The notes: generated by a model not told the origin, from the sequence alone. A stretch of 12,107 nucleotides of DNA from Candidatus Saliniplasma halalkaliphilum (GCA_019594235.1 JAFDTG010000043.1:1-12107), one strand, 5' to 3'. Numbered from the stretch's first letter, positions 1-7,281 are shown. Program-made: numbers and translations.

Positions 1-2
1 TT

Positions 3-305
3 GAACCAGATTATATTATCCTGGAAAATGAAGTATCCGATTCTTCCACGGATTTCATGCTTACGAAGACAAGCATAAATAATGAATCGATCTCGGAATA
101 CCATCCTCAAACAGACACTATACGTAGATTAGGGGCTTATATACACACGAACGAATTCATTTTTGAGACCTTACTACAATGGGATATCCAAGAAGAGTTT
201 TGGGGCGAACCTTTGACTTTAGAGATAAAAGCTACACTTGGAGGATTATCTGAAGAGGTACCAGCAACCGTTCATGTACATTTAGGAAGGGAGTATTATG
301 GATGA
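3..305 (+). CDS. 3' end of an unrecognised gene, cut by the left window edge
   Basis: The frame is open from base 3 with no stop before TGA at 303-305, so this is the C-terminal ~100 residues of a longer protein. The ATG at 57 is internal and is not a convincing start. The visible part alternates polar and hydrophobic residues as in a beta-sandwich (for example LTLEIKATLGG and ATVHVHLG) and has no catalytic motif that I recognise. Its stop overlaps the start of the next gene (ATGA at 302-305), so the two are almost certainly co-transcribed and translationally coupled. Because the partner is a secreted protein, this one may also be extracellular, but its N-terminus is outside the window and no signal peptide can be checked. 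Confidence 0.7.
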   Translation, partial: EPDYIILENEVSDSSTDFMLTKTSINNESISEYHPQTDTIRRLGAYIHTNEFIFETLLQWDIQEEFWGEPLTLEIKATLGGLSEEVPATVHVHLGREYYG

Positions 306-1654
306 AAAGTAAAATCATAACTATTCTAGTTACCCTCCTAATTACATTTATGATGTTTGCAGGAGAGAGGGTAACAGCTGATGACGAAATTGAACCTACC
401 GACCATGATGTGTATTTTATAGGCTCTGATCGAGGATCAGATGAATTAGACTATTTTTATACCGCTGAACCAAAAACTGTAACCACAACTATAGAGGACG
501 GATCTGGTACCGTTTATTACGATGTTAAAAATACAATATCTGTCAGTGCAAGAGTATGGAGTGCTATTAATGATGGAAAAAATAATATCGTAAGAATCTA
601 TGTTTCAGCTGTAGGTCATTACGAGGTAGTTCCTAGAGACTACACTCCTCCTACCGAACATTTCGTAGGTACGGCCGGTTTAAATATAGAAACTGAGATT
701 GCATCGGTTGATGGACTCGACACAACTACGTTAGATATTTTGATGTCGCGTAGCAACGCCAACAATATGACAGATGGACCAATGGGTGGGGATGAAGACG
801 ATGATAGGCTTAAAGAAACTCAAGAATTTGTAATCCGGTATGCTGCAGGTCGAAATGATCAATTTGGGTTGATCGACATTGGGGAGTTTGTATATCAACA
901 AACGAAACCACGTGGTGGATCAGATGAAATGACTTTAGAAGATACCGAAGCTACGGGTGAGGGCGACAATGTTAGACATCACTGGATAGCACCTTTTTAT
1001 GAATGGGACTATGACCCACCACGTGAAAGATTCTACTCTGGTGGTACTTTAATACAATTAGATACAGGTTCAAATCCTCCAAATAGTGTGACCTTAGATA
1101 TATCTGCAAATAATGAGATTGGTGTATATGACTTGATTACTGAAGAATTTATGTGGGGTCCCATCGATAGTGAAGAAACATCATTCGAAATCGAAATCAA
1201 GAACGCCAAGCCCACGGAAGTTGAAGAGCTAGACACCGATGCCGATCATTACGACGCTGGAGAGGGTTCATCAGTAGTAAGTCCTATATTTAAAGATCTC
1301 AAAATCACCAACCCTGCCCAGTGTACGGATGTGACATACGAAGTTGAAATCGAACTGAGAGCCGGATGGACCGATGGGTTTGAAACGTTGACATACTCTT
1401 GGATCACACACGACGAAGAATTGAATAAGCAAGTAAACATCTACGTACCTGAAGGTACGGAAGATGCTAGTGTAGATATAAGATATACTGTGAGTACTTC
1501 TGATACATATGGTGGATGGGAAATGGATTCTGTCACACGCGATAATCTGTTCACAGTAACGAATGAAGAAACCGATGACGGCGGTGGAGGCGGCGGAGGT
1601 ACTCCACCACCTGGAGGTGTGATGCCTACAGGGAATGAAACCGGGATAGGATGA
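302..1654 (+). CDS. Secreted acidic beta-rich protein with Gly/Pro tail, function unknown
   Basis: 450 residues. The N-terminus is a Sec-type signal peptide: a short basic start (MKSK), a hydrophobic core at about residues 5-20, and a likely cleavage after VTA at residue 26. The mature part is rich in Asp and Glu and in alternating beta-strand patterns, with an acidic patch near residue 160 (GGDEDDD) and only one cysteine, so it looks like tandem beta-sandwich domains of a surface or secreted protein. The C-terminus (residues 422-450) is low complexity: acidic, seven glycines at 427-433, then TPPPGG and a Thr/Asn-containing end. There is no C-terminal membrane helix, so anchoring, if any, is by another route. 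The start overlaps the upstream stop by 4 bp, and a purine-rich GGAAGGGAG (284-292) lies upstream. I do not recognise a family, and an enzymatic role is not supported. Confidence 0.85.
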   Translation: MKSKIITILVTLLITFMMFAGERVTADDEIEPTDHDVYFIGSDRGSDELDYFYTAEPKTVTTTIEDGSGTVYYDVKNTISVSARVWSAINDGKNNIVRIYVSAVGHYEVVPRDYTPPTEHFVGTAGLNIETEIASVDGLDTTTLDILMSRSNANNMTDGPMGGDEDDDRLKETQEFVIRYAAGRNDQFGLIDIGEFVYQQTKPRGGSDEMTLEDTEATGEGDNVRHHWIAPFYEWDYDPPRERFYSGGTLIQLDTGSNPPNSVTLDISANNEIGVYDLITEEFMWGPIDSEETSFEIEIKNAKPTEVEELDTDADHYDAGEGSSVVSPIFKDLKITNPAQCTDVTYEVEIELRAGWTDGFETLTYSWITHDEELNKQVNIYVPEGTEDASVDIRYTVSTSDTYGGWEMDSVTRDNLFTVTNEETDDGGGGGGGTPPPGGVMPTGNETGIG

Positions 1655-1755
1655 GAATAATCTTAGACGTTAAATTCCTTTAACGAAATCCGTTTCCCAT
1701 TTTTAGTATTCATTATTGATCCGATAAAACTACTTTTTCAAAGCATCATATTCAA

Positions 1756-1765
1756 CTTATATGAT
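1756..1765 (+). promoter_or_regulatory. Putative TATA box for the ggt-DUF123 transcript
   Basis: CTTATATGAT lies in the 165-bp gap between the secreted-protein gene and the gamma-glutamyltransferase gene. Archaeal TATA boxes sit about 25 bp before the transcript start, which would place initiation near 1785 and leave a leader of about 35 nt. No clear Shine-Dalgarno sequence precedes the ATG at 1820. Assigned by eye. Confidence 0.4.
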
Positions 1766-1819
1766 AATGAAACATATTCCAATCGTAAAGATAATTTACC
1801 ACTCTTCGAATTTGATACC

Positions 1820-3424
1820 ATGATAAGATACGATCCCTTAGAGTATCCCTACGCTTCTCAAAGAAAGATGGTTTATGCTAAGAATGGTATGGTAGGAACC
1901 TCCCAACCCATAGCTGCCCAAGCAGGTTTAGAAACTTTAAAAGAGGGAGGAAACGCAGTCGATGCAGCTATCGCGACGGCATCCTGTTTGACCGTTCTAG
2001 AACCGACGTCTAACGGTTTAGGTGGTGATGCCTTCGTGCTATTCTGGAAGGATGGCAAACTGCACGGATTGAATTCCAGCGGACCCGCACCTGGGAACAT
2101 CTCGATAGATGCAGTCAAAGATCGTGGATACGACGAGATGCCGAAAACGGGTATCATACCTGTTACGGTCCCGGGTATTCCGGGGGCATGGGCTGAACTA
2201 TCTAAAAAGCATGGAAAACTGGGTTTTGAAAAAGTACTTGAACCGGCTATCAAGTATGCCGAGGAAGGCTATCCGATTTCTCCAATCGTGGGAAAGTACT
2301 GGAATTATGCTTATAAAAGTTACAAAAAATTGGAGGGTAAAGAATTCGAACACTGGTTCGAGACTTTTGCCCCGGGTGGATGTCCTCCAAAAATCGGTGA
2401 GGTCTGGAAATCTTCGGACCACGCAAAAACGTTGGAATCTATCGCTGAAACCAGGAGTGAAAGTTTCTACAAGGGTGAGATAGCGGATAAGATCGATGAA
2501 TTCTCAAAGAACTACGATGGTTTCCTATCGAAAAAGGACCTCTCTAGTTTCTCACCGGAATGGGTGGAACCATTAAGTATCGATTACAGAGGTTATGATG
2601 TTTGGGAACTTCCACCCAACGGTCAAGGGATGATCGCATTGATAGCCTTAAACATCTTGAAAGGATTCGATTTCAGTGAGAAAGACTCTGTCGAAACGTA
2701 TCACAAGCAGATGGAAGCACTCAAACTGGCTTTCAGCGACGGGAGGAAATACATCACAGATCCAGAACATATGGATGTGAGTTTCAAAGAACTGTTATCA
2801 GAGGAACACGCAGCTGAAAGAAGAGAGATGATAGACGAAAAAGCAATAGAACCTGAACCTGGAAAACTACGTGATTCTGGTACGGTTTACCTAGCTACCG
2901 CAGATAACGAAGGAAACATGGTTTCATACATCCAAAGTAATTACATGGGTTTCGGGTCTGGACTGGTAGTTCCCAACACAGGGATCGCACTTCAAAACAG
3001 AGGGCATACGTTCTCTTTAGATCCGAATGAAGCAAATTGCCTCAAACCCAAAAAGAGAACTTACCATACTATAATACCTGGATTTTTAACTGAAAAAGGC
3101 AAACCCATCGGCCCGTTCGGTGTTATGGGAGGATATATGCAGCCCCAGGGACATCTACAGGTCATAATGAACAGCATCGATTTCGACCTGAACCCACAGG
3201 CAGCACTAGATGCTCCTCGGTGGAGATGGGAAAGTGGAAAGAAGATCCATCTGGAACATAGTTTCACGAAACACACAGCTGAAAAGTTAGTGGAGAGAGG
3301 TCACGATCTGAATTACTCGCTGCACAGTGGTGGGTTCGGACGAGGGCAGATAATTTGGAAGAAAGGAAACGTGTACGCCGGTGGAACCGAACCTAGGGCA
3401 GATGGACAGGTAGTAGGATGGTAG
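1820..3424 (+). CDS. ggt: Gamma-glutamyltransferase-family Ntn hydrolase, cytoplasmic type
   Basis: 534 residues, the usual GGT length. The family cleaves gamma-glutamyl bonds (glutathione and related amides), transferring the glutamyl group to water or an amino acid. The proenzyme cuts itself to expose an N-terminal Thr. Here the expected nucleophile is T355 in DSGTVYLATAD, giving a large chain 1-354 and a small chain 355-534. Other family stretches are GGNAVDAAIATA (43-54), SNGLGGDAF (64-72), LPPNGQGMIALI (264-275), NYMGFGSG (374-381) and GVMGGYMQPQGH (434-445). There is no signal peptide, unlike periplasmic bacterial GGTs, which suggests the cytoplasmic YwrD-like subgroup. The start at 1820 is kept because YDPLEYPY fits the N-terminus I expect for that subgroup. 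It overlaps the DUF123 gene by 7 bp. The substrate cannot be read from sequence, and related acylases act on other amides. Confidence 0.9.
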   Translation: MIRYDPLEYPYASQRKMVYAKNGMVGTSQPIAAQAGLETLKEGGNAVDAAIATASCLTVLEPTSNGLGGDAFVLFWKDGKLHGLNSSGPAPGNISIDAVKDRGYDEMPKTGIIPVTVPGIPGAWAELSKKHGKLGFEKVLEPAIKYAEEGYPISPIVGKYWNYAYKSYKKLEGKEFEHWFETFAPGGCPPKIGEVWKSSDHAKTLESIAETRSESFYKGEIADKIDEFSKNYDGFLSKKDLSSFSPEWVEPLSIDYRGYDVWELPPNGQGMIALIALNILKGFDFSEKDSVETYHKQMEALKLAFSDGRKYITDPEHMDVSFKELLSEEHAAERREMIDEKAIEPEPGKLRDSGTVYLATADNEGNMVSYIQSNYMGFGSGLVVPNTGIALQNRGHTFSLDPNEANCLKPKKRTYHTIIPGFLTEKGKPIGPFGVMGGYMQPQGHLQVIMNSIDFDLNPQAALDAPRWRWESGKKIHLEHSFTKHTAEKLVERGHDLNYSLHSGGFGRGQIIWKKGNVYAGGTEPRADGQVVGW

Positions 3425-3822
3425 ATAAGGGAGTATACGTACTAATTATACACCTAGAGCAAAACCATAAGATCGCAGTAGGTGCACTGGACGAGATAGA
3501 GTTCGAACCCGGCTTTTATCTGTACATCGGTTCAGCCCAGAACGGACTAGAACATCGTATTAACAGGCATCTCAGAGATGAAAAGAAAAAGCAATGGCAT
3601 ATAGATTACCTTCTGGAATACGGAGAAGTGATTGGTGTTAAAGTTAAAGAAGGAGATTCAAAAGAAGAGTGCCTTTTAGCTGAAAAGATCGAACGATTTA
3701 CAGAAAAAATTCAGGACTTCGGTTCTAGTGATTGTACATGTGATAGTCATCTATTTTATCACCCTTATAATATGTCCAAAGTAAAGGAGAAATTAAAAAA
3801 CCTAGATTTAAAAGATTACTGA
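3418..3822 (+). CDS. DUF123 (GIY-YIG-like) protein
   Basis: 134 residues, a stand-alone DUF123 domain. Visible hallmarks are GVYVLII (5-11) and LYIGSA (35-40), which match the GIY and YIG elements, then RINRHLR (47-53), KQWHIDYLL (58-66), an acidic EEC (83-85), and FGSSDCTCDSHLF (101-113) with paired cysteines and a histidine. DUF123 occurs in archaea and some bacteria, alone or fused to DNA-repair endonucleases. The GIY-YIG relationship suggests a nuclease, but activity is not established to my knowledge. The ATG at 3418 lies inside the end of ggt, which stops at 3424, so the two are translationally coupled. The pairing with a peptidase-like gene is probably one of shared transcription only. 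A T-rich stretch follows the stop. Confidence 0.9.
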   Translation: MVDKGVYVLIIHLEQNHKIAVGALDEIEFEPGFYLYIGSAQNGLEHRINRHLRDEKKKQWHIDYLLEYGEVIGVKVKEGDSKEECLLAEKIERFTEKIQDFGSSDCTCDSHLFYHPYNMSKVKEKLKNLDLKDY

Positions 3823-3829
3823 CAGTAAC

Positions 3830-3836
3830 TTTTTTA
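3830..3836 (+). terminator. T-run terminator after the ggt-DUF123 transcript
   Basis: CTTTTTT starts 8 bp after the DUF123 stop codon. Short T-runs are the usual archaeal intrinsic terminators. No hairpin is needed and none is obvious here. The tRNA promoter follows immediately. Confidence 0.5.
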
Positions 3837-3839
3837 TCC

Positions 3840-3847
3840 TTTATCTA
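3840..3847 (+). promoter_or_regulatory. Putative TATA box of the tRNA-Pro gene
   Basis: TTTATCTA is centred about 24 bp before the first base of the mature tRNA at 3868, which is the spacing expected for an archaeal promoter initiating at or just before the tRNA 5' end. Confidence 0.45.
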
Positions 3848-3867
3848 ACTCACCATAATACAGTTCA

Positions 3868-3942
3868 GGGCCCGTGGGGTAGCTTGGCCCATCCTTCGGC
3901 GTTCGGGGCGCCGGAACCCGAATTCAAATTTCGGCGGGCCCA
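3868..3942 (+). tRNA. tRNA-Pro (anticodon CGG)
   Basis: A full cloverleaf can be folded by eye. The acceptor stem is GGGCCCG (3868-3874) with CGGGCCC (3935-3941), seven perfect pairs, then discriminator A at 3942. The T arm is CCGAA (3918-3922), loop TTCAAAT (3923-3929), TTCGG (3930-3934). The anticodon stem is CGGCG (3897-3901) with CGCCG (3909-3913), closing a seven-base loop TTCGGGG (3902-3908), so the anticodon is CGG (3904-3906), reading CCG for proline, and the next base is G as is normal for tRNA-Pro. The D arm contains GGGT and ATCC with one G-T pair and the conserved GG in its loop. CCA is not encoded (TCT follows). No intron is seen. It is a single-gene unit between convergent transcripts. 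Confidence 0.93.
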
Positions 3943-3951
3943 TCTCTAACA

Positions 3952-3965
3952 TTTTCAAAAAAAAA
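3952..3965. terminator. Bidirectional T-run terminators between tRNA-Pro and the DUF6015-like gene
   Basis: On the plus strand TTTT (3952-3955) follows the tRNA. On the minus strand the nine-A run at 3957-3965 reads as nine T residues, about 55 bp past the stop of the convergent DUF6015-like gene. These are short archaeal-style U-tract terminators serving both directions. Confidence 0.55.
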
Positions 3966-4020
3966 GTCAAAGCTAAATCTACCCGATAATCTGCTTATAG
4001 CCAACTATGAGATTCACCCT

Positions 4021-4446
4021 TTAACTATCCATCTCCATCCTGGAAGACCAAACACCGTCTGGGATGTCATCGTAAACTGACTGTTCTTTCTCTCTCTCAG
4101 CTTCACTTTCCATTTGTAATTCCATAAGTTCTTTGATCTTTTCTCTTCTAAACAACCAGTAATGTATCCTCCACTCCCTACCGTCGTATAGAGTGGTCTC
4201 TTCTCTTTCAGTAGTCAATAAACCAGCGTCTTCAAGCATATAGAAAACATCCCTATCTTCCTGCTCCAGTATATTGTCTATTATCCTTTCACTATATCCG
4301 AAGAAATTCAATACGTGTTCAGCCATCATTCTAGCCGCACTCTCCTGCATAGTTCTACCATCGACACTGTTTTGAATGGCTCCAGTAAGTTGTTCGATAG
4401 TTAGTGCTGTAGATAAACCGTTCTCTTCTTTTTTATCTTCGGCCAT
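4021..4446 (-). CDS. DUF6015-like small protein, probable winged-helix fold
   Basis: 141 residues from the ATG at 4446. The core (about residues 42-104) contains EHVLNFFGYSERIIDNIL, then FYMLEDAGLLTTEREET, then a GREWRIHYWL strand and a basic helix REKI. This agrees with my memory of DUF6015, a family of unknown function found in Thermoplasmata-type archaea. The helix-turn-helix-strand pattern resembles a winged helix, so a regulatory or nucleic-acid role is plausible but unproven. The C-terminal 35 residues are acidic and low complexity. An ATG nine bases upstream (4455) is also in frame. I prefer 4446 because AAGGT (4461-4457) is only one base from the 4455 start and because the TATA-like box predicts a transcript start near 4448, which would make the mRNA nearly leaderless. 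It is separated from the PIN gene by 80 bp and probably has its own promoter. Confidence 0.75.
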   Translation of the reverse strand: MAEDKKEENGLSTALTIEQLTGAIQNSVDGRTMQESAARMMAEHVLNFFGYSERIIDNILEQEDRDVFYMLEDAGLLTTEREETTLYDGREWRIHYWLFRREKIKELMELQMESEAEREKEQSVYDDIPDGVWSSRMEMDS

Positions 4447-4470
4447 AATGATCATTACCTTGTACTCTAT

Positions 4471-4478
4471 TATATAAA
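4471..4478 (-). promoter_or_regulatory. TATA box of the DUF6015-like gene
   Basis: Minus-strand TTTATATA lies in the gap between the PIN-domain gene (stop at 4527) and the DUF6015-like gene. With the normal TATA-to-start distance, transcription would begin around 4448, almost at the ATG at 4446, suggesting a leaderless or near-leaderless transcript. A TATA-like CTATAAATA (minus strand of the 4491-4500 region) lies just upstream but is too far for that start. Confidence 0.5.
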
Positions 4479-4526
4479 TTGGTAGTTTATCCTATAAATA
4501 TATTTCGTTGAGCAAATGTCCAGAAG

Positions 4527-5618
4527 TTAATCTATAGATTCCCTGAATTCATTCCATCCATCTCTAACACGTTGAACAGGTATATCTTCGTAAGAATCGA
4601 TCTCTCTATAGAAATTGTGGTCAAAGTCTGAACAAAGGAGCTGCCAATTCTCCCAATGACCCATATTCTTCCACTGCCAACCTGCGTCCAACTCTAGATA
4701 ATGGTACCGTCCATGCTCTTTCCAAGTGATCTCGATGATCCCAAATTCCACAGCTAGTTCGTAGAGTATCCTGCCTAGAAGGACTGTATTTCCGCTACCT
4801 TGTTTTAATTGGTACCCAGTTTTCAGCATCTTTGGATGTTGTACCCTGATAGCGTTCAAACCTTCAGCTTCACCAAGAGAAGAATTGGTCTTGTCCATAG
4901 TCAGGAAGTATACGCCTTTTCTTAAATCGATTTCCTGGACAAAAGTTCTGAATTGGTCCCTGATCAAAGAGTCCGCATTCTGAAGTTTCGTACTATCTTC
5001 ACCGGCATATCTCAACTGAGGGGGATTCGTCTTTCCAACAACTAATACAGTATACCCTGAATTCTCCTTATTCTCCTGTAGTGTGTGTATCTCTTGTAGG
5101 GCTCTAAAACCCATCCTTCCTATGTGTGTCAATCTACCTTTACTTTTATGATTTGCGGCGTTCTCGATCTCTTTCATTACAACGCCTGGTACAGCGAACA
5201 GAATCCACTTTGGTATCTTAGAATACGAGTATGGATTCATCTCATCTAACGCATTAAGAAGGTGTTCTGAAATTACACAATTGTACAATAAATTTGTATC
5301 CAAACCTAAAATCAAATCTTTGTTGCTTGCCAATTTCTTTGCAACCTTATCGATATCATAAGGTTGGATCAAACCGCTCCTGGTCATAGCAGATGTTATA
5401 TCATTAAGCACATTGCCTTTATCGGAGAGGATGTCTATGGTGTAATCTGTTGGACTGCCACGGATAGTCAGTAATTTATCCGTTGGTCCTTCATCGCCCT
5501 CAGATGGTTTAGAGTTGACAACTAGATTACCTATGTTGTTTTTTAAGAGACTGGACAGCATCTGGAGGACTGGAAAGTCCAACAACCTATTTTTATTTAC
5601 AAACTTCTTCCAGTTCAT
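4527..5618 (-). CDS. PIN-domain protein, probable ribonuclease
   Basis: 363 residues. The PIN-like core spans about 100-260 and shows the expected acidic positions: D107 in LILGLDTNLLYN, E150 in VPGVVMKEIENA, D216 in NADSLIRDQ and D242 in YFLTMDKTNSS. PIN domains are metal-dependent RNases. Residues 1-95 and 265-363 are extra domains that I do not recognise, the last rich in Trp and aromatic residues. It is much longer than VapC toxins (~130 residues) and has no antitoxin-like neighbour, so an RNA-processing or quality-control role fits better. I choose the ATG at 5618: GAGG of the Shine-Dalgarno sits 7 bp before it, and it lies one base past the ftsY stop. An in-frame TTG at 5630 would overlap ftsY but has no ribosome-binding site. 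It is the last gene of the rplX-pfdA-ftsY run. Confidence 0.8.
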   Translation of the reverse strand: MNWKKFVNKNRLLDFPVLQMLSSLLKNNIGNLVVNSKPSEGDEGPTDKLLTIRGSPTDYTIDILSDKGNVLNDITSAMTRSGLIQPYDIDKVAKKLASNKDLILGLDTNLLYNCVISEHLLNALDEMNPYSYSKIPKWILFAVPGVVMKEIENAANHKSKGRLTHIGRMGFRALQEIHTLQENKENSGYTVLVVGKTNPPQLRYAGEDSTKLQNADSLIRDQFRTFVQEIDLRKGVYFLTMDKTNSSLGEAEGLNAIRVQHPKMLKTGYQLKQGSGNTVLLGRILYELAVEFGIIEITWKEHGRYHYLELDAGWQWKNMGHWENWQLLCSDFDHNFYREIDSYEDIPVQRVRDGWNEFRESID

Positions 5619-5619
5619 T

Positions 5620-6561
5620 TTATTCCTCAAATAATCTTTGGGTCATCCATCGCGGATCAAATTCTTCAAGGTCATCATAACCTTCCCCGGTACCTACGAA
5701 CAATATCGGTTTGTTAACAGCGTGACCTATGGATAAGGCTCCACCACCTTTAGCATCGGCATCGATCTTACTTAAAATAACCCCGTCGATACCAACTGCT
5801 TCGTCGAATTTCTGGGCTTGATCCACGGCATCACTTCCTGTCAAAGCATCTCCAACGAAGATGACCATATCTGGCTGGGCTACTCTTTTGATCTTTTTCA
5901 TCTCATCCATCAGGTTGATATTGGTCTGCATCCTTCCAGCAGTATCGATCAAGACTATATCTTTACCTCTAGCAGTCGCATGCTCGATGGCGTCGTACGC
6001 CACGGCTGCGGGATCACTGCCCTTAGAGTGTTTGATAACTTTCACGCCTAACCTTTCACCGTGTTTCTGTATCTGCTCTAAAGCTCCGGCTCTGAATGTA
6101 TCTGCGGCTGCAAGTACACACGAGTATCCATTCTTCATCAGTCTATGAGATATCTTGGCGATGGTTGTGGTTTTGCCCGTACCATTCACACCTACAAACA
6201 TGATGGAAAAGGGTTTCTCTGATTTTTTAACCCTCTTGTCAAAATCTATTGATTCAACGTCAAGAGCAGATTCGACAGCTTTTTTCAAACTTGTTTCGAT
6301 AACTTCTTCGATTTCATAACCTCTATCGATCTTCTTGCCCAATAAATTGTCTTTGACATCCTTTTGGATCTCTTCAGCTATCGGTAAAGCCACATCTGCT
6401 TCCAAAAGTGATAATTTCAGTTCCCATAAGATTTCATCAAGTTTCTTTTCCTTGATCTTGGAACCCCAACCATCCACAAAGGCCTCATCTGGGGATTCCT
6501 CTACACTTTTTTTACCAGACTTTGTTATATTCGATAATTTACTCTTTAACTTCTCAAACAT
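5620..6561 (-). CDS. ftsY: SRP receptor GTPase FtsY
   Basis: 313 residues. FtsY binds the SRP54-ribosome-nascent-chain complex at the membrane, and reciprocal GTP hydrolysis releases the chain to the Sec channel. The N domain is helical (about 35-105). The G domain shows G1 GVNGTGKT (124-131), the SRP-family insertion motif DTFRAGA (154-160), G3 DTAGR (206-210), G4 as SKID (264-267, often TKxD) followed by ADAKGGGALS, and the closing FVGTGEGYDDL (288-298). The ~30-residue charged N-terminus is short, as is normal in archaea, which lack the long acidic A domain of enterobacteria. It starts 34 bp after pfdA and is followed one base after its stop by the PIN gene, so it is one of four tightly spaced genes. 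Assignment to FtsY rather than SRP54 rests on the absence of a methionine-rich M domain. Confidence 0.96.
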   Translation of the reverse strand: MFEKLKSKLSNITKSGKKSVEESPDEAFVDGWGSKIKEKKLDEILWELKLSLLEADVALPIAEEIQKDVKDNLLGKKIDRGYEIEEVIETSLKKAVESALDVESIDFDKRVKKSEKPFSIMFVGVNGTGKTTTIAKISHRLMKNGYSCVLAAADTFRAGALEQIQKHGERLGVKVIKHSKGSDPAAVAYDAIEHATARGKDIVLIDTAGRMQTNINLMDEMKKIKRVAQPDMVIFVGDALTGSDAVDQAQKFDEAVGIDGVILSKIDADAKGGGALSIGHAVNKPILFVGTGEGYDDLEEFDPRWMTQRLFEE

Positions 6562-6595
6562 CTATCCGCACTCCAGCCTTCGAAAATCGGCCTAT

Positions 6596-7027
6596 TTACA
6601 TCTGTCCCTGAGACTGTAGTTCTTGATATTCCTGTCTAACTTCTTGTTCCAATTCCTGAGCCTGTTTCTTCATCTCGTTGAAATCTTCTTCAAGATCCGC
6701 TTTTGTATCTTCAAACTCTTTCTTCCTATCCTCAATTATCTCCATGGCTTCGCTTACTTCTTTTTCTGCGGAAACATCTGCTCCTAGACCTATGAGAACT
6801 TTATCGTTATCTCCTACTTTTGATTGGAGATATGAATTTGCTCCGATAGGAACCAATAATTGGCTACCCGGTTCTTTTTTACTGTAGTTTTCCATGGTTT
6901 CCATTGCTTGATCGTGACCTTCTATCATTTCATCTATGAAATCAAGCTGGTTCTGGAATGCTTCAACTTGCGAATTGAGCTGTTCTAACCTATTTACTTT
7001 CTGTCTAAATTCTTGCTGATTTACCAT
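6596..7027 (-). CDS. pfdA: Prefoldin alpha subunit
   Basis: 143 residues, the normal length. Prefoldin is a cytosolic hexameric holdase (two alpha, four beta) that captures unfolded nascent chains and passes them to the thermosome. Two coiled-coil helices (about 5-50 and 88-138) flank a beta-hairpin region carrying QLLVPIGANSYL (56-67) and KVLIGLGADVSAEK (76-89), the alpha-subunit signature. The second helix is highly charged and ends in a Gln-rich tail. A GGGAG ribosome-binding site lies within the end of rplX, 11 bp before the ATG at 7027, and the gene begins 5 bp after the rplX stop. The order rplX-pfdA-ftsY is conserved in archaea and supports the identity. No beta subunit is in this window. 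Confidence 0.95.
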   Translation of the reverse strand: MVNQQEFRQKVNRLEQLNSQVEAFQNQLDFIDEMIEGHDQAMETMENYSKKEPGSQLLVPIGANSYLQSKVGDNDKVLIGLGADVSAEKEVSEAMEIIEDRKKEFEDTKADLEEDFNEMKKQAQELEQEVRQEYQELQSQGQM

Positions 7028-7032
7028 ATTAT

Positions 7033-7272
7033 CTAATTCTCCCTTTCTAATAAATCCTCTATATACGCGTTCTCAACTTGTTCTTTATCTATCTCGTTAA
7101 CGCCTCTAATCTTTACATTAGTACGTTTGACTCTATGTTTACTGCCCAGGAGAGAATATATTTTTTCTTTAGCTGATTCTTCATCATATCCAACTACTTC
7201 TTTAGCGAAGTCCTGCCAGTCGGTTCTCCTGCGCCCCATTCGAAATTTACCTTTCACTTTGTATACTTTCAT
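7033..7272 (-). CDS. rplX: Large-subunit ribosomal protein LX (eL20)
   Basis: 79 residues, typical for archaeal LX, a two-fold-type small RNA-binding protein of the 50S subunit. It shows MKVYKVKGKFRMG at the N-terminus, then TDWQDFAKEVVGYDEESA, and KEKIYSLLGSKHRVKR (about 36-51), the diagnostic end of the domain, followed by a strand and an acidic C-terminal helix. I take the ATG at 7272: AAAGGTG, a good Shine-Dalgarno, lies 6 bp before it. An in-frame GTG at 7281 belongs to that ribosome-binding site and would add three residues not expected in the family. It is the first gene of the run. The usual archaeal neighbours L39e, L31e and aIF6 are not upstream here; a divergent hyuA is there instead. 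Confidence 0.95.
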   Translation of the reverse strand: MKVYKVKGKFRMGRRRTDWQDFAKEVVGYDEESAKEKIYSLLGSKHRVKRTNVKIRGVNEIDKEQVENAYIEDLLEREN

Positions 7273-7281
7273 CTGTAACAC

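Noticed and set aside
1566..1654. A frameshift in the glycine-run DNA hiding a C-terminal membrane anchor of the secreted protein
   Set aside because: The run uses mixed glycine codons rather than a pure homopolymer, and no frame after the stop encodes a hydrophobic helix.
4527..5618. PIN gene as a VapC-type toxin of a toxin-antitoxin pair
   Set aside because: The protein is nearly three times the usual toxin length, and the gene beside it is ftsY, with no small DNA-binding antitoxin upstream.
5619..5630. TTG at 5630 as the PIN gene start
   Set aside because: It lies inside the ftsY coding end without an upstream ribosome-binding site, while GAGG precedes the ATG at 5618 at normal spacing.
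7273..7281. GTG at 7281 as the rplX start
   Set aside because: The GTG is part of the AAAGGTG ribosome-binding site for the ATG at 7272, and the family begins at MKVYKVKG.
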